This document shows, piece by piece, positions 25,944 to 36,320 of a stretch of DNA of 64,000 nucleotides. The notes beneath the pieces are model-generated. The model was not told the DNA's origin, made no database searches, and worked only from the letters and a program-made list of their open reading frames with translations. The stretch's first letter is position 1; every line of letters begins with the position of its first letter. Made by a program: the position numbers and the translations under genes. This stretch comes from JAJCYL01 sp963664285. GTDB lineage: Bacteria; Bacteroidota; Bacteroidia; Cytophagales; Cyclobacteriaceae. The stretch is from the NCBI GenBank assembly GCA_963664285.2, contig CAXXNX010000073.1, positions 1 through 64,000 on the forward strand. The letters run 5' to 3'.

Positions 25944-27334
25944 TGATTTTTCGGCTGAATGCTGGCTAGCATAATACCCTCGGCAACCAGATTATTGCCA
26001 ACCCATGCATAACCTTTCATTTTAGCCAATCCACGTCTTATTGGAGCAATGAGTTCGCTTTTAATGATCATCTGGTCACCAGGCCCCACCATCTTTCTGA
26101 ACTTGATGCCATCAAGACCCAGAAAATAGGTGAGATAGTTATCAGGATCTTCATACCTACTCATCACTAGTATGCCACCAACCTGTGCCATTGCTTCTAC
26201 GATCAATACACCCGGCATAACAGGCTTACCTGGAAAATGCCCCTGAAAAAATGGTTCATTGATACTCACGTTCTTGATACCACATACCGTCTCCTTGTCC
26301 AGATAGAATATCTTGTCCACCATCAAAAATGGATAGCGATGTGGAAGCATTTCCATAATTCTATTGACGTCATACAATGGCGGTAATTTGGGATCATAAA
26401 TAGGAATGTTGTCCTTCTCAGCATTTACCAGTACTTTTTTTAATTTTTTGGTGAACGCAATATTTGAAGCATGTCCCGGTCTGGCCGCTAGGATTTGAGC
26501 TTTTATTGGTCGACCTAGCAGTGCCATGTCCCCCATGAGGTCTAGCAGTTTGTGACGAGCTGGCTCGTTATTGTAACGCAGTGGCACATTGTTGAGTATT
26601 CCAGTACCATTCACTTTGACTTTGGGCTGATTAAAGAGCTTCGCTAATCGATCTAATTCTTTAGAATCCACTTCTTTGTCAACCACTACTATGGCATTAT
26701 CGAGATCGCCACCTTTTATCAGGCCTTGGTTAAAGAGCTCTTCCAATTCGTGGAGAAAACAAAATGTACGGCAGGAAGCAATCTCATGGTGAAAGTTAGA
26801 AATATCATTTAGTGAGGCGTGCTGACTTCCCAGTACTTGTGATTTGTAGTCCACCATCACAGTTACCCTAAAATCATCCAAAGGCATCGCTGCAATTTCT
26901 ACTTCATTATCCTTATCCCTGTAAAAAATGTTTTCCGGAACTTCGAAAAAGTTGCGTTGTACGTTTTGGTCCTCAAACCCGGCGTCAATCAGTGCCTCCG
27001 CAAAGTGTTTGGAGCTGCCATCCATTATAGGAGGTTCGGGACCATCCAGCTGCACCAGGATGTTGTCGATCTCAAGACCTGCAATTGCAGCCATTGTGTG
27101 TTCCACGGTTGCAACCCTGGCTCCATCCTGTTCCAAAGTCGTTCCTCTAGATAAATCAGCTACATTGTCGACATCTGCATCAATAACCGGTTGTCCTTCA
27201 ATATCTGTTCGCTGGAATTTGATGCCATGGTTAGGTTGAGCTGGAACAAACGTCATTTTTACTTCCTGGCCGGTATGTAAACCTATGCCAGAAACAGTGA
27301 CGGTCTTTTTGATTGTTTGTTGCTTAATATTCAT
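25940..27334 (-). CDS. LpxC-FabZ fusion: UDP-3-O-acyl-GlcNAc deacetylase / 3-hydroxyacyl-ACP dehydratase
   Basis: 464 residues. Residues 1-300 are LpxC, a zinc deacetylase of lipid A synthesis, with VEHTMAAIAGLEID and HKLLDLMGDMALLGRP. Residues 315-464 are FabZ, a fatty-acid dehydratase, with LPHRYPFLMVDKI and GHFPGKPVMPGVLIVEAMAQ. The fusion is characteristic of Bacteroidota and couples lipid A and fatty-acid flux. The next gene is lpxA. lpxD, often linked in this group, is not in the window. Confidence 0.96.
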   Translation of the reverse strand: MNIKQQTIKKTVTVSGIGLHTGQEVKMTFVPAQPNHGIKFQRTDIEGQPVIDADVDNVADLSRGTTLEQDGARVATVEHTMAAIAGLEIDNILVQLDGPEPPIMDGSSKHFAEALIDAGFEDQNVQRNFFEVPENIFYRDKDNEVEIAAMPLDDFRVTVMVDYKSQVLGSQHASLNDISNFHHEIASCRTFCFLHELEELFNQGLIKGGDLDNAIVVVDKEVDSKELDRLAKLFNQPKVKVNGTGILNNVPLRYNNEPARHKLLDLMGDMALLGRPIKAQILAARPGHASNIAFTKKLKKVLVNAEKDNIPIYDPKLPPLYDVNRIMEMLPHRYPFLMVDKIFYLDKETVCGIKNVSINEPFFQGHFPGKPVMPGVLIVEAMAQVGGILVMSRYEDPDNYLTYFLGLDGIKFRKMVGPGDQMIIKSELIAPIRRGLAKMKGYAWVGNNLVAEGIMLASIQPKNQ

Positions 27335-27461
27335 TAAGATCTAGTTAGGATAAGGGTAATGAAACTGGCAGTTGGTAGTCAAATCTTCCAAGATCAATTT
27401 TATTATTGTAGACTCATGAGTAAAAATGACTGAGAAGCTTGTTTTTCCCCCAGAAAGGCTT

Positions 27462-27487
27462 CAAAGTTAGTACTTTTTGAAAAAGTA
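27462..27487 (-). promoter_or_regulatory. Promoter and palindrome upstream of lpxC/fabZ
   Basis: On the reverse strand a perfect palindrome TACTTTTTCAAAAAGTA (27471-27487) precedes TAACTTTG (27462-27469), a TAnnTTTG -7 box. The palindrome lies between the expected -33 and -7 elements, a position where a bound protein would block polymerase. Confidence 0.5.
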
Positions 27488-27902
27488 GGAATAGATTAAA
27501 AATCATAGACAACTTCTTTTGGCCAGCAGACATAGTACTTGGTTACTATCTTTTCATGGCCTGAATATTAGGGAGATCTGTAGCTTCTGCTACATCTATA
27601 ACTGCCCCCGATTTTGTCAAAATACTTATTTGCCCCTCAGGGATGTAGGCGGCGTTGCTCACTGTGCCTTTGGCTAGAAAATAATTGGCCTCTTCTTGAC
27701 TCAAATTGAGAGAATCGGCAATTTTTGATCTCAGTTTATCGATCTGACTTTTGGACGGTTTTCTATTTAAAAGTAGGATCCTAAAAAGCTTTCTTTGCAG
27801 CAGGCCAGTACATAGTCTTTTAAGTATAGGATCATCATACTTTTTCCATTGCTTCAGAGATGCCCAAATATCTGAATCATCAATTGAACTATAGTGGTCA
27901 AG

Positions 27903-28977
27903 GGCTAAGTTCTAAATAACACAGCAATTATTATTATCTTCGCTATATGATATCAAGTCAAGAGATCAAAAATTTATTTGCACAATTGCCGATAAGTTCC
28001 CAAACCGAATTGTTGGATGAGTTGCTCCAGGAGCAGGAATTACAAGGCAAAGTATTGATTGCCGCTCAACAACAAATAGCAGAGAAAAGAAAGAAGAAAC
28101 CCTGTCCAAATTGCACAAGCGAGAAGGTATATAAGAGGGGCAGACAAAAAGGTGTGCAGATGTATCAGTGCAATGAATGTAAAAGATGGTACAGTGAAAC
28201 AACAGGGACACCTTTGTATGACATCAAGCTTAAATCAAAATGGCAATCTTATCTGCGCTGTATGGAGCAGGGCATGCCGATAAAAAAGATAGCAAAACAA
28301 ATCGGAATAAGCATCCAGACAAGCTTCGACTGGCGGCATAAGATATTGAGTTCACTAAATGAGTTTGTTCCCGAACAGTTATCCTCGGAAGTAGAATGTG
28401 ATGAATTGGAACTGGCACTTAACAACAAGGGCAGTCGAAATTTAGATAGGGCAGCAAGAAAGAGGGGAAACGATTTCATACGGAATATGGGAAAGGAAGA
28501 GGTCACAGTTGTCCAGGTAGTAACAGCGGTTGAACGCAAGGGGGAGAAGTACCTTAAAGCTGTTGCATCAAAACGGCTGAGCAAAGAAGAAATTTCAAAG
28601 GCATTGGATGGGAAGTTGGCCTACGGTGCAACCTTGATTACAGATAAGCACCCTTCTTATAAGGCTTTTGCCAAAGACAACCCCTCCATAAAGCACAAAG
28701 CGCTATTGGCCAAAGATCATGTGGATAGAGATGATAAAACAATCCATCTGCAAAAAGTAAACAATGTTCACACTCAACTTAGGACATTCTTACGCCCATT
28801 CAATGGTGTCAGTTCCAAATATTTGCAAAACTACCTGAATTGGTATGCTTATGCTGACCGAATAAGAGAGAGTAAAACAACTTTGAAACAATGGTTTCTG
28901 ACTATGCTATTAACGGATCAAGCCTATCATCTGTATGAGCTATTTAAACAAAATGCTGTTATAATTAGAACTTAGCT
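27903..28977 (+). mobile_element. IS1595-B element, copy 1
   Basis: 1075 bp with 13-bp terminal repeats (G/A)GCTAAGTTCTAA and the 8-bp duplication TGGTCAAG (27895-27902, 28978-28985), as expected for IS1595. It interrupts the HD gene. Confidence 0.93.
27947..28975 (+). CDS. IS1595-B transposase (copy 1)
   Basis: 342 residues. Zinc ribbon KPCPNCTSEK..MYQCNECKRWYSE near residues 52-85, an HTH (KKIAKQIGISIQTSFDWR), and a DDE-like core with VECDELELAL, LITDKHPSY and VNNVHTQLRTFLRPFNGVS. The final residues run to the very end of the element. Intact. Confidence 0.88.
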   Translation: MISSQEIKNLFAQLPISSQTELLDELLQEQELQGKVLIAAQQQIAEKRKKKPCPNCTSEKVYKRGRQKGVQMYQCNECKRWYSETTGTPLYDIKLKSKWQSYLRCMEQGMPIKKIAKQIGISIQTSFDWRHKILSSLNEFVPEQLSSEVECDELELALNNKGSRNLDRAARKRGNDFIRNMGKEEVTVVQVVTAVERKGEKYLKAVASKRLSKEEISKALDGKLAYGATLITDKHPSYKAFAKDNPSIKHKALLAKDHVDRDDKTIHLQKVNNVHTQLRTFLRPFNGVSSKYLQNYLNWYAYADRIRESKTTLKQWFLTMLLTDQAYHLYELFKQNAVIIRT

Positions 28978-29045
28978 TGGTCAAGTAACTCATCATTACC
29001 CATAAAATCCTCTAATCGATAATCTTTCTGAAGAAATAGAATTAA

Positions 29046-30666
29046 CCCGCATTATTCATAGGCCACCAATTTTGGGATTAATAATGGGTTGCTAACTATT
29101 TTTGATTGGAGTGTATGTATTAATTTGAAGATCAACCAGGTTTCTGGATTTCAAAGGACATTAGAGCGTTTTTTTGTTAGAATTTTTCAATTTTCAGTCA
29201 AAGCTCTATTGTGTTCTTATGGAAGAACATTTTTTTGATTAAACCAAACTGTTTAACTGATCGGTCAGTTCACCGTAAGCAAATCGCCCAGCAGGTATTG
29301 ATATCTAAAGGCTCTTGAGAATTGTATTGTCAATGATCTTTTCCTTTCTTTCAGGCACGCCCCAACCTTCATCAGGTAAAGCCGGATATTGTCCACTTGC
29401 CATCGTTTAGCAAAGTGGTGTTTTGTTTTGGCAATTAATAATTTAATCTGCCGGAACATTTCATAACAGAGGGTAGCGATGATTAAACGCATGAAATTGG
29501 CCCAGTAGCGATGACAGGAAAGCCGGTCGGAATAAGTCATGTTTTTGAGTTCCTTTATTCGATTTTCACTGGCATCACCTCGCTTGACATAAAAATCAAA
29601 GTAAATCTGTTGAGCGGTCATCGCTTCAAAGTTGCTCACAAAGTAACGGACATTCATTCCTTTTCCGGTAGACTCCACTTTGGCGTACAGCTTTTCAGAA
29701 CGATCCCAGCTTTTGGCCTGGTAAGTAAACGGGCCAACAAACTCTTGATGTTTGATGATTTTTGAAGCATATTCCTTTTTTACTTCAATGATAGTCTGTT
29801 TGGTAAAAGTCTTTAAAACTTCATTACTACTAATACCTAAACAAAATTGAAGGTCAAACTGCTTAGCTATCCGATAAAAAGATGCTCCTGAAAAGCCACT
29901 ATCCGCTCGAATAAGAATCTTTACTGAGGGCAGTTTTTTTCTGATTTTAATGACAATCCTTTTCAATAAGGCCACAAACCATTTGTTGGAGTGACAATTG
30001 CCCGGACGTAGTACTGGTAAAATGACCTGACCGGTGTTCCCGTCCTTAAAGAACAACTCATGGTACATAGTCTGTCCATAATAGCCATTATACAAACTGA
30101 GTTGTTGGGATCCATGAGTAGGGTCATCGGTACCATCTACATCAATGATGATTTGACCAGTCTTCTCTTTCAACTCCTCTACATAACGGTCTACAAACCA
30201 TTGACTCATCTGGTAGATCAGACTCCGATCGGCCTTGTTTTCAAATCGACTTAAAGTAGGCTGGGAACATAATCCGCTATCTAGTACTTTACGGATCACC
30301 GGATCCTCTCGGAGTTTTTGTTCGTCATTGCAATCCTGATAGCCCTGCATCATTAAAAACACCCGTTGGCGAAGCATTTCTTCATAAGTGTATTCGATAA
30401 AAAAGGGGTTTCGATAGTCAGGAATCAGTGCGGCGAAGCTTTTTAATAGACCAGTCTTTCTCTCTACTTTTTCACTTAACAATATCGCTCCGTCTGAGCT
30501 AATCGCTGATGCTGAAAAATCAAATTTAAAAGCTTGTTTTCCTCGATAAAATACGGTATCTTTTTCCTTATATTCAGGCATAAATTAATTGCTTATTTTG
30601 CTGTCTAACTATCTCAATATAAGCAATTTATGCCTGTTTTTTATTGTCTACTATGAATTTTTCGGG
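29046..30666 (-). mobile_element. IS1380-family element, copy B
   Basis: 1621 bp, TTAA at 29042-29045 and 30667-30670, inside the HD gene and in the same orientation. Confidence 0.95.
29265..30581 (-). CDS. IS1380 transposase (copy B)
   Basis: Intact 438-residue transposase, identical in protein to copy A. Confidence 0.95.
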   Translation of the reverse strand: MPEYKEKDTVFYRGKQAFKFDFSASAISSDGAILLSEKVERKTGLLKSFAALIPDYRNPFFIEYTYEEMLRQRVFLMMQGYQDCNDEQKLREDPVIRKVLDSGLCSQPTLSRFENKADRSLIYQMSQWFVDRYVEELKEKTGQIIIDVDGTDDPTHGSQQLSLYNGYYGQTMYHELFFKDGNTGQVILPVLRPGNCHSNKWFVALLKRIVIKIRKKLPSVKILIRADSGFSGASFYRIAKQFDLQFCLGISSNEVLKTFTKQTIIEVKKEYASKIIKHQEFVGPFTYQAKSWDRSEKLYAKVESTGKGMNVRYFVSNFEAMTAQQIYFDFYVKRGDASENRIKELKNMTYSDRLSCHRYWANFMRLIIATLCYEMFRQIKLLIAKTKHHFAKRWQVDNIRLYLMKVGACLKERKRSLTIQFSRAFRYQYLLGDLLTVN

Positions 30667-31326
30667 TTAAGCTCTCGTTTGAGCAATTGAGGTTCTCATT
30701 CCGAACGAGGAATTTTGCTCTTTCTATCAATTTGATGAGCATTTTTTCGGCGCACACAGTTGTTTTATGCAGGTAAACTTGCCAGTACATTAATCTTCTT
30801 GCGCTGAGAAAATTTTCGATGCTATAGATACCTTTTTCCTCAACCACCAGCTCATCATCTACCATATTAAGCATTTTTATGATTCTTTCAGCTCCGATTG
30901 TCCCTTCATAAACTCCAGTGAAATAACTATCTCTTTTCAGGTAATCCAATCGATCTATATCCAGTTGACTGGATACCAATTGATTGAGGAATCTCCGGGG
31001 ATACTTATTTTGAAATACTTGTAAAGTGAATTCAAGTTTGCCTTTAAAATGTTGGTTGAAGTAGTTTATAATGACAATAGATAAATCCTCGTGACTTACG
31101 TCTTTCAACAAAGTGCATTCTAATGTATGAGAAAACGGCCCATGTCCTATATCATGTAGAAGAATAGCAAGTAGGGCTGCTTCGTACTCGGAATCATAAA
31201 TAAAATGACCTTTGCTACGGAGTGTGTCGAGTGTAATTCTCATAAGATGCATAGCTCCTATCGCATGGTGGAATCGGGTATGATTGGCCCCCGGATATAC
31301 AAGTTCTGTTAATCCAAGTTGCTTAA

Positions 31327-32947
31327 CCCGAAAAATTCATAGTAGACAATAAAAAACAGGCATAAATTGCTTATATTGAGATAGTTAGACAACAAAATAA
31401 GCAATTAATTTATGCCTGAATATAAGGAAAAAGATACCGTATTTTATCGAGGAAAACAAGCTTTTAAATTTGATTTTTCAGCATCAGCGATTAGCTCAGA
31501 CGGAGCGATATTGTTAAGTGAAAAAGTAGAGAGAAAGACTGGTCTATTAAAAAGCTTCGCCGCACTGATTCCTGACTATCGAAACCCCTTTTTTATCGAA
31601 TACACTTATGAAGAAATGCTTCGCCAACGGGTGTTTTTAATGATGCAGGGCTATCAGGATTGCAATGACGAACAAAAACTCCGAGAGGATCCGGTGATCC
31701 GTAAAGTACTAGATAGCGGATTATGTTCCCAGCCTACTTTAAGTCGATTTGAAAACAAGGCCGATCGGAGTCTGATCTACCAGATGAGTCAATGGTTTGT
31801 AGACCGTTATGTAGAGGAGTTGAAAGAGAAGACTGGTCAAATCATCATTGATGTAGATGGTACCGATGACCCTACTCATGGATCCCAACAACTCAGTTTG
31901 TATAATGGCTATTATGGACAGACTATGTACCATGAGTTGTTCTTTAAGGACGGGAACACCGGTCAGGTCATTTTACCAGTACTACGTCCGGGCAATTGTC
32001 ACTCCAACAAATGGTTTGTGGCCTTATTGAAAAGGATTGTCATTAAAATCAGAAAAAAACTGCCCTCAGTAAAGATCCTTATTCGAGCGGATAGTGGCTT
32101 TTCAGGAGCATCTTTTTATCGGATAGCTAAGCAGTTTGACCTTCAATTTTGTTTAGGTATTAGTAGTAATGAAGTTTTAAAGACTTTTACCAAACAGACT
32201 ATCATTGAAGTAAAAAAGGAATATGCTTCAAAAATCATCAAACATCAAGAGTTTGTTGGCCCGTTTACTTACCAGGCCAAAAGCTGGGATCGTTCTGAAA
32301 AGCTGTACGCCAAAGTGGAGTCTACCGGAAAAGGAATGAATGTCCGTTACTTTGCGAGCAACTTTGAAGCGATGACCGCTCAACAGATTTACTTTGATTT
32401 TTATGTCAAGCGAGGTGATGCCAGTGAAAATCGAATAAAGGAACTCAAAAACATGACTTATTCCGACCGGCTTTCCTGTCATCGCTACTGGGCCAATTTC
32501 ATGCGTTTAATCATCGCTACCCTCTGTTATGAAATGTTCCGGCAGATTAAATTATTAATTGCCAAAACAAAACACCACTTTGCTAAACGATGGCAAGTGG
32601 ACAATATCCGGCTTTACCTGATGAAGGTTGGGGCGTGCCTGAAAGAAAGGAAAAGATCATTGACAATACAATTCTCAAGAGCCTTTAGATATCAATACCT
32701 GCTGGGCGATTTGCTTACGGTGAACTGACCGATCAGTTAAACAGTTTGGTTTAATCAAAAAAATGTTCTTCCATAAGAACACAATAGAGCTTTGACTGAA
32801 AATTGAAAAATTCTAACAAAAAAACGCTCTAATGTCCTTTGAAATCCAGAAACCTGGTTGATCTTCAAATTAATACATACACTCCAATCAAAAATAGTTA
32901 GCAACCCATTATTAATCCCAAAATTGGTGGCCTATGAATAATGCGGG
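31327..32947 (+). mobile_element. IS1380-family element, copy C
   Basis: 1621 bp, TTAA at 31323-31326 and 32948-32951, inside the HD gene and opposite to copy B. The two copies bracket 656 bases of the HD gene. Confidence 0.95.
31412..32728 (+). CDS. IS1380 transposase (copy C)
   Basis: Intact 438-residue transposase with one Val-to-Ala change relative to copies A and B (RYFASNFEA). Confidence 0.95.
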   Translation: MPEYKEKDTVFYRGKQAFKFDFSASAISSDGAILLSEKVERKTGLLKSFAALIPDYRNPFFIEYTYEEMLRQRVFLMMQGYQDCNDEQKLREDPVIRKVLDSGLCSQPTLSRFENKADRSLIYQMSQWFVDRYVEELKEKTGQIIIDVDGTDDPTHGSQQLSLYNGYYGQTMYHELFFKDGNTGQVILPVLRPGNCHSNKWFVALLKRIVIKIRKKLPSVKILIRADSGFSGASFYRIAKQFDLQFCLGISSNEVLKTFTKQTIIEVKKEYASKIIKHQEFVGPFTYQAKSWDRSEKLYAKVESTGKGMNVRYFASNFEAMTAQQIYFDFYVKRGDASENRIKELKNMTYSDRLSCHRYWANFMRLIIATLCYEMFRQIKLLIAKTKHHFAKRWQVDNIRLYLMKVGACLKERKRSLTIQFSRAFRYQYLLGDLLTVN

Positions 32948-33121
32948 TTAATTCTCCTGAGCCTCTGAAAAAATGGATGTTCGATAATATCAAACACTAA
33001 TTCGCTGGGAATGGAAATAAATCCGTATATAGGGTCGTTGATAATTTTTCTCTTGTTCAAAGGACATTTTTTGATTTCAAGGGGGAAGTTTAAAGTATTT
33101 TTGACAAAACGAAGCCGACTC

Positions 33122-34681
33122 ATGCAAAAATCCCGGATACTTTGGGCAGATGATGAAATAGATTTCCTAAAACCTCACATTCTTTTTCTCAATAATAAGG
33201 GTTATGATGTTACCCCTGTCAATAGTGGAGCAGACGCACTAGATGAAATTGATCATCAATATTACGATATTGTTTTTCTCGATGAGAACATGCCCGGAAT
33301 GACTGGCCTAGAGACTCTCAGTTACATCAAATCCACTCATCCGAATTTGCCTGTTGTTATGATCACCAAAAGTGAGGAAGAACATATCATGGAGGAAGCT
33401 ATTGGGTCCAAGATTGCTGATTATTTGATCAAGCCACTTAACCCCAACCAGATATTATTGTCAGTCAAAAGAATCCTGGACAACAGGAGGTTGGTCAGTG
33501 AAAGAACCAATCTAAGCTACCAACAGGATTTCAGAAACATCAGTATGGCTTATAATGATCATATGGATCACAATGAGTGGGCTGATGTATATAAGAAACT
33601 CGTTTATTGGGAACTGGAAATAAATAACACTGATGATAAGAGTATGGCTGAAGTCCTGGAGATGCAAAAGGATGAAGCAAACAACAATTTTACGCGATTT
33701 GTCAAAGACAACTATATTGACTGGTTAAACAACCCCAATATTGAGCGGCCTTTGCTTTCTCATCAACTGATGAAAACGAAGGTATTTCCGGAACTGAGTG
33801 AAGGTAAACCAATATTTTTTATTGTCATCGATAATCTGAGGTATGATCAATGGAAAATAATTGAACCGGTTATTCAAGAGAATTATAACCTTTTGGAAGA
33901 AGATAGTTACTACTCCATTTTACCCACTACTACAGCCTACGCCAGGAATTCAATTTTTTCAGGAATGCTGCCATCTGAAATGGCTAAAAACCACCCCGAT
34001 ATTTGGGTAGGAGAGGATCAGGATGATAAGAAAAATAGCCATGAAGAAGAGTTTATAACGCGGCAGCTAAAGCGTCATCGACTGGATATCAAATCTTCTT
34101 ATAATAAAGTAATACATGTTAGTCAGGGTAAAGCGCAGGTGGACAACTTCAATAACCTGATGTCTAATGATCTCAATGTGATTGTATACAATTTTGTTGA
34201 CATGTTATCGCATGCCAGGACGGATTTGCAAATGATCCGTGAATTGGCCCCTGATGAAAGTGCTTATCGGTCGATCACCCTCTCCTGGTTTTTACATTCG
34301 CCTTTACATGACTTGCTCAAAAAAGCGGCAAATCATGATGTCAAGGTAATAATCACTACCGATCATGGAACAATACGAGTGAAGCGGCCATTCAAAATAG
34401 TTGGAGACAGAAATACCAATTCCAACCTTAGGTACAAGCAGGGCAAAAACCTCGCTTTCGAAGATGAGAAAGTGTATGTGTGTCGAAAACCTGAAGAGAT
34501 TTTCCTACCAAAGGTTAATGTATCAACAACTTATGTTTTTTCAGCGGAAGACTACTTTTTTGCCTATCCGAATAACTACAACTATTACGTTAACTATTAC
34601 AAAGATACTTTTCAGCATGGAGGTATTTCACTTGAAGAAATGATTATCCCTATCATAACTTTGAGCCCAAAAGGGATCTGA
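33122..34681 (+). CDS. porX: PorX-type response regulator with PglZ phosphatase domain
   Basis: 519 residues from ATG 33122. A receiver domain (1-120) has the acidic pair WADDE, phospho-Asp in IVFLDENMPGMTG and Lys in YLIKPL. The C-terminal PglZ alkaline-phosphatase-fold domain shows FFIVIDNLRYDQW, LPTTTAYARNSIFSG and IITTDHGTIRV. PorX controls type IX secretion gene expression with PorY and SigP and cleaves nucleotide signals in studied species. The 60-base gap to the divergent HD gene should hold both promoters. An upstream start at 33011 would overlap that gene. Confidence 0.93.
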   Translation: MQKSRILWADDEIDFLKPHILFLNNKGYDVTPVNSGADALDEIDHQYYDIVFLDENMPGMTGLETLSYIKSTHPNLPVVMITKSEEEHIMEEAIGSKIADYLIKPLNPNQILLSVKRILDNRRLVSERTNLSYQQDFRNISMAYNDHMDHNEWADVYKKLVYWELEINNTDDKSMAEVLEMQKDEANNNFTRFVKDNYIDWLNNPNIERPLLSHQLMKTKVFPELSEGKPIFFIVIDNLRYDQWKIIEPVIQENYNLLEEDSYYSILPTTTAYARNSIFSGMLPSEMAKNHPDIWVGEDQDDKKNSHEEEFITRQLKRHRLDIKSSYNKVIHVSQGKAQVDNFNNLMSNDLNVIVYNFVDMLSHARTDLQMIRELAPDESAYRSITLSWFLHSPLHDLLKKAANHDVKVIITTDHGTIRVKRPFKIVGDRNTNSNLRYKQGKNLAFEDEKVYVCRKPEEIFLPKVNVSTTYVFSAEDYFFAYPNNYNYYVNYYKDTFQHGGISLEEMIIPIITLSPKGI

Positions 34682-35115
34682 TGGTTATAGATATTTCGAA
34701 GGAGTCAGATTTACAAGAAGCAGCCATACAAGTTTTAAAAAATTCCGAGAATCATCATGTATGGTTGCTTCAGGGTGAAATGGGCGCCGGTAAAACGACT
34801 TTCGCTAAAGCGATTTGTGTGGAATTGGGAGTTGTAGATGCGATGAGTAGTCCGACGTTTTCACTAATTAATGAGTACGAAACTGCACAGGGGGAGGCCA
34901 TTTACCATTTTGATTTTTATCGTATTAAATTCGAAAAGGAAGCTGAGAATTTGGGTTTGGAGGAATATTTTTATTCAGGCAGTCTGTGTCTTATCGAATG
35001 GCCTGAAAAGATTCCCAACTTAATTCCTGATCAATACCTTAAAATAAGCATTAAATTTATAGCTGAGAAGCGTACCATTCACCTAACCAAACATGGGCCA
35101 GATCAAGGGGATTGA
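34681..35115 (+). CDS. tsaE: tRNA t6A biosynthesis ATPase TsaE
   Basis: 144 residues. P-loop LQGEMGAGKTTFAKAI, SSPTFSLINEY and FDFYRIKFEKEAENLGLEEYF are TsaE signatures; it supports TsaB/TsaD in making N6-threonylcarbamoyladenosine at tRNA position 37. Its ATG overlaps the porX stop (TGATG), so translation is probably coupled. Confidence 0.93.
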   Translation: MVIDISKESDLQEAAIQVLKNSENHHVWLLQGEMGAGKTTFAKAICVELGVVDAMSSPTFSLINEYETAQGEAIYHFDFYRIKFEKEAENLGLEEYFYSGSLCLIEWPEKIPNLIPDQYLKISIKFIAEKRTIHLTKHGPDQGD

Positions 35116-36310
35116 AGAATTAACAAAGGCCAGCCTTTCACCGCAGGAATCGCTGCTTAAAGTCAAAAAGAATAATCCAATCTTGAATATTGGTGTTCCG
35201 AAAGAACGCTTACTACAGGAAAACAGGGTGTCGTTGAAACCGGAATCGGTAGCTGTTTTGGTAAGTAGGGGGCACGAGGTGGTGGTAGAATCGAGTGCCG
35301 GAAAAACAGCTAAATTTTTAGACCAAGATTACAGTGAAGCAGGAGCTAAGATTTTGTATTCTGCTAAAGAAGTTTTTGAATGCCAGATCATACTAAAAGT
35401 TGAACCACCTACTGTCGAAGAGATCAGGTACATAAAACCGAATTCAACGCTGGTATCAGCTTTTCAAACTGGAAAACAAAGTCCCGATTTTTTGAATGAA
35501 TTGAATGCCAGGAGGATCACTGCTTTGGCCTATGAATTTATTGAGGACAAAGTTGGAGGATTGCCCTTGGTTCGCTCAATGTCAGAAATAGCGGGAAGTA
35601 CTGTAATGCTGATTGCAGCGGAGTATCTGAATAGCGTCAGTAATGGTAAAGGAATTATTCTCGGTGGTGTTAGCGGTGTACCACCTACTAAAGTGGTAAT
35701 AATAGGAGCTGGGACGGTAGCGGAGCACGCTGCGAGAGCCGCTCTTGGTTTAGGAGCAGACATTCAGATTTTCGATAGCCACATTTATAAACTCAGGCGT
35801 ATCAAGCACGCACTTGGTCACGAGGTCTACACATCAACCATTGATTCTGCAATTTTGACTACTGCGCTAAAAGAAGCTGATGTAGTAATTGGTGCGCTAA
35901 GGCTTGAAAAGGGAAGAAGCATTTGTGTGGTTACTGATGAAATGGTGGCACAAATGAAGCCAGATTCAGTGATTATTGATGTAAGTATAGACCAGGGAGG
36001 GTGTTTTGAATCCTCCGAAATGACGACTCATAAAAATCCTGTTTTCAGAAAGTACGATGTAATTCATTACTGTGTCCCCAACATTGCATCCAGGGTGGCA
36101 AGAACCGCCAGTATTGCTTTGAGCAATATTTTAACTCGAATCCTACTTCAAATTGCTGACCACGGCGGTATTGAGGATATGATCTTTGCCCATAGTTGGT
36201 TTATGAAAGGCGTGTACACATTTAAAGGAAATGTTACCAATCAGCATATTGCAAGGAAGTTTAATCTCAAACATCATGATTTGAACCTGTTAATGGCAGC
36301 CAGGTTTTAG
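35093..36310 (+). CDS. ald: Alanine dehydrogenase
   Basis: 405 residues; NAD-dependent interconversion of alanine and pyruvate. GVPKERLLQENRVSLKPESV is the AlaDh_PNT N-terminal signature, and VVIIGAGTVAEHAARAALGL the Rossmann nucleotide site. The first 30 residues extend beyond the usual start, as in other Bacteroidota homologues, and overlap tsaE by 23 bases. The gene completes a porX-tsaE-ald operon. Confidence 0.9.
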   Translation: MGQIKGIEELTKASLSPQESLLKVKKNNPILNIGVPKERLLQENRVSLKPESVAVLVSRGHEVVVESSAGKTAKFLDQDYSEAGAKILYSAKEVFECQIILKVEPPTVEEIRYIKPNSTLVSAFQTGKQSPDFLNELNARRITALAYEFIEDKVGGLPLVRSMSEIAGSTVMLIAAEYLNSVSNGKGIILGGVSGVPPTKVVIIGAGTVAEHAARAALGLGADIQIFDSHIYKLRRIKHALGHEVYTSTIDSAILTTALKEADVVIGALRLEKGRSICVVTDEMVAQMKPDSVIIDVSIDQGGCFESSEMTTHKNPVFRKYDVIHYCVPNIASRVARTASIALSNILTRILLQIADHGGIEDMIFAHSWFMKGVYTFKGNVTNQHIARKFNLKHHDLNLLMAARF

Positions 36311-36320
36311 TCCATTAATC

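Larger units (their letters stand above)
27546..33060 (-). pseudogene. COG1078-type HD phosphohydrolase gene carrying three IS elements
   Basis: Four gene pieces remain: 32952-33060, 30671-31326, 28986-29045 and 27546-27902. Dropping the three IS and one copy of each target duplication gives 1182 bases, a continuous 393-residue frame. It reads RLRRIKQLGLTELVYPG across IS1380-C, NESLILFLQKDYRLEDF across IS1380-B, and DELLDHYSSIDDSDIW across IS1595-B. HD motifs are HTRFHHAIGAMH and LLHDIGHGPFSH. Relatives are dNTPase/nucleotide phosphohydrolase-like. The TTG start at 33060 matches family N-termini (NKRKIINDPIYGF). Confidence 0.92.

Noticed and set aside
33011..33121. 37-residue N-terminal extension of PorX
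   Set aside because: The receiver domain begins at the internal ATG 33122, and the extension would lie over the start of the divergent HD gene.
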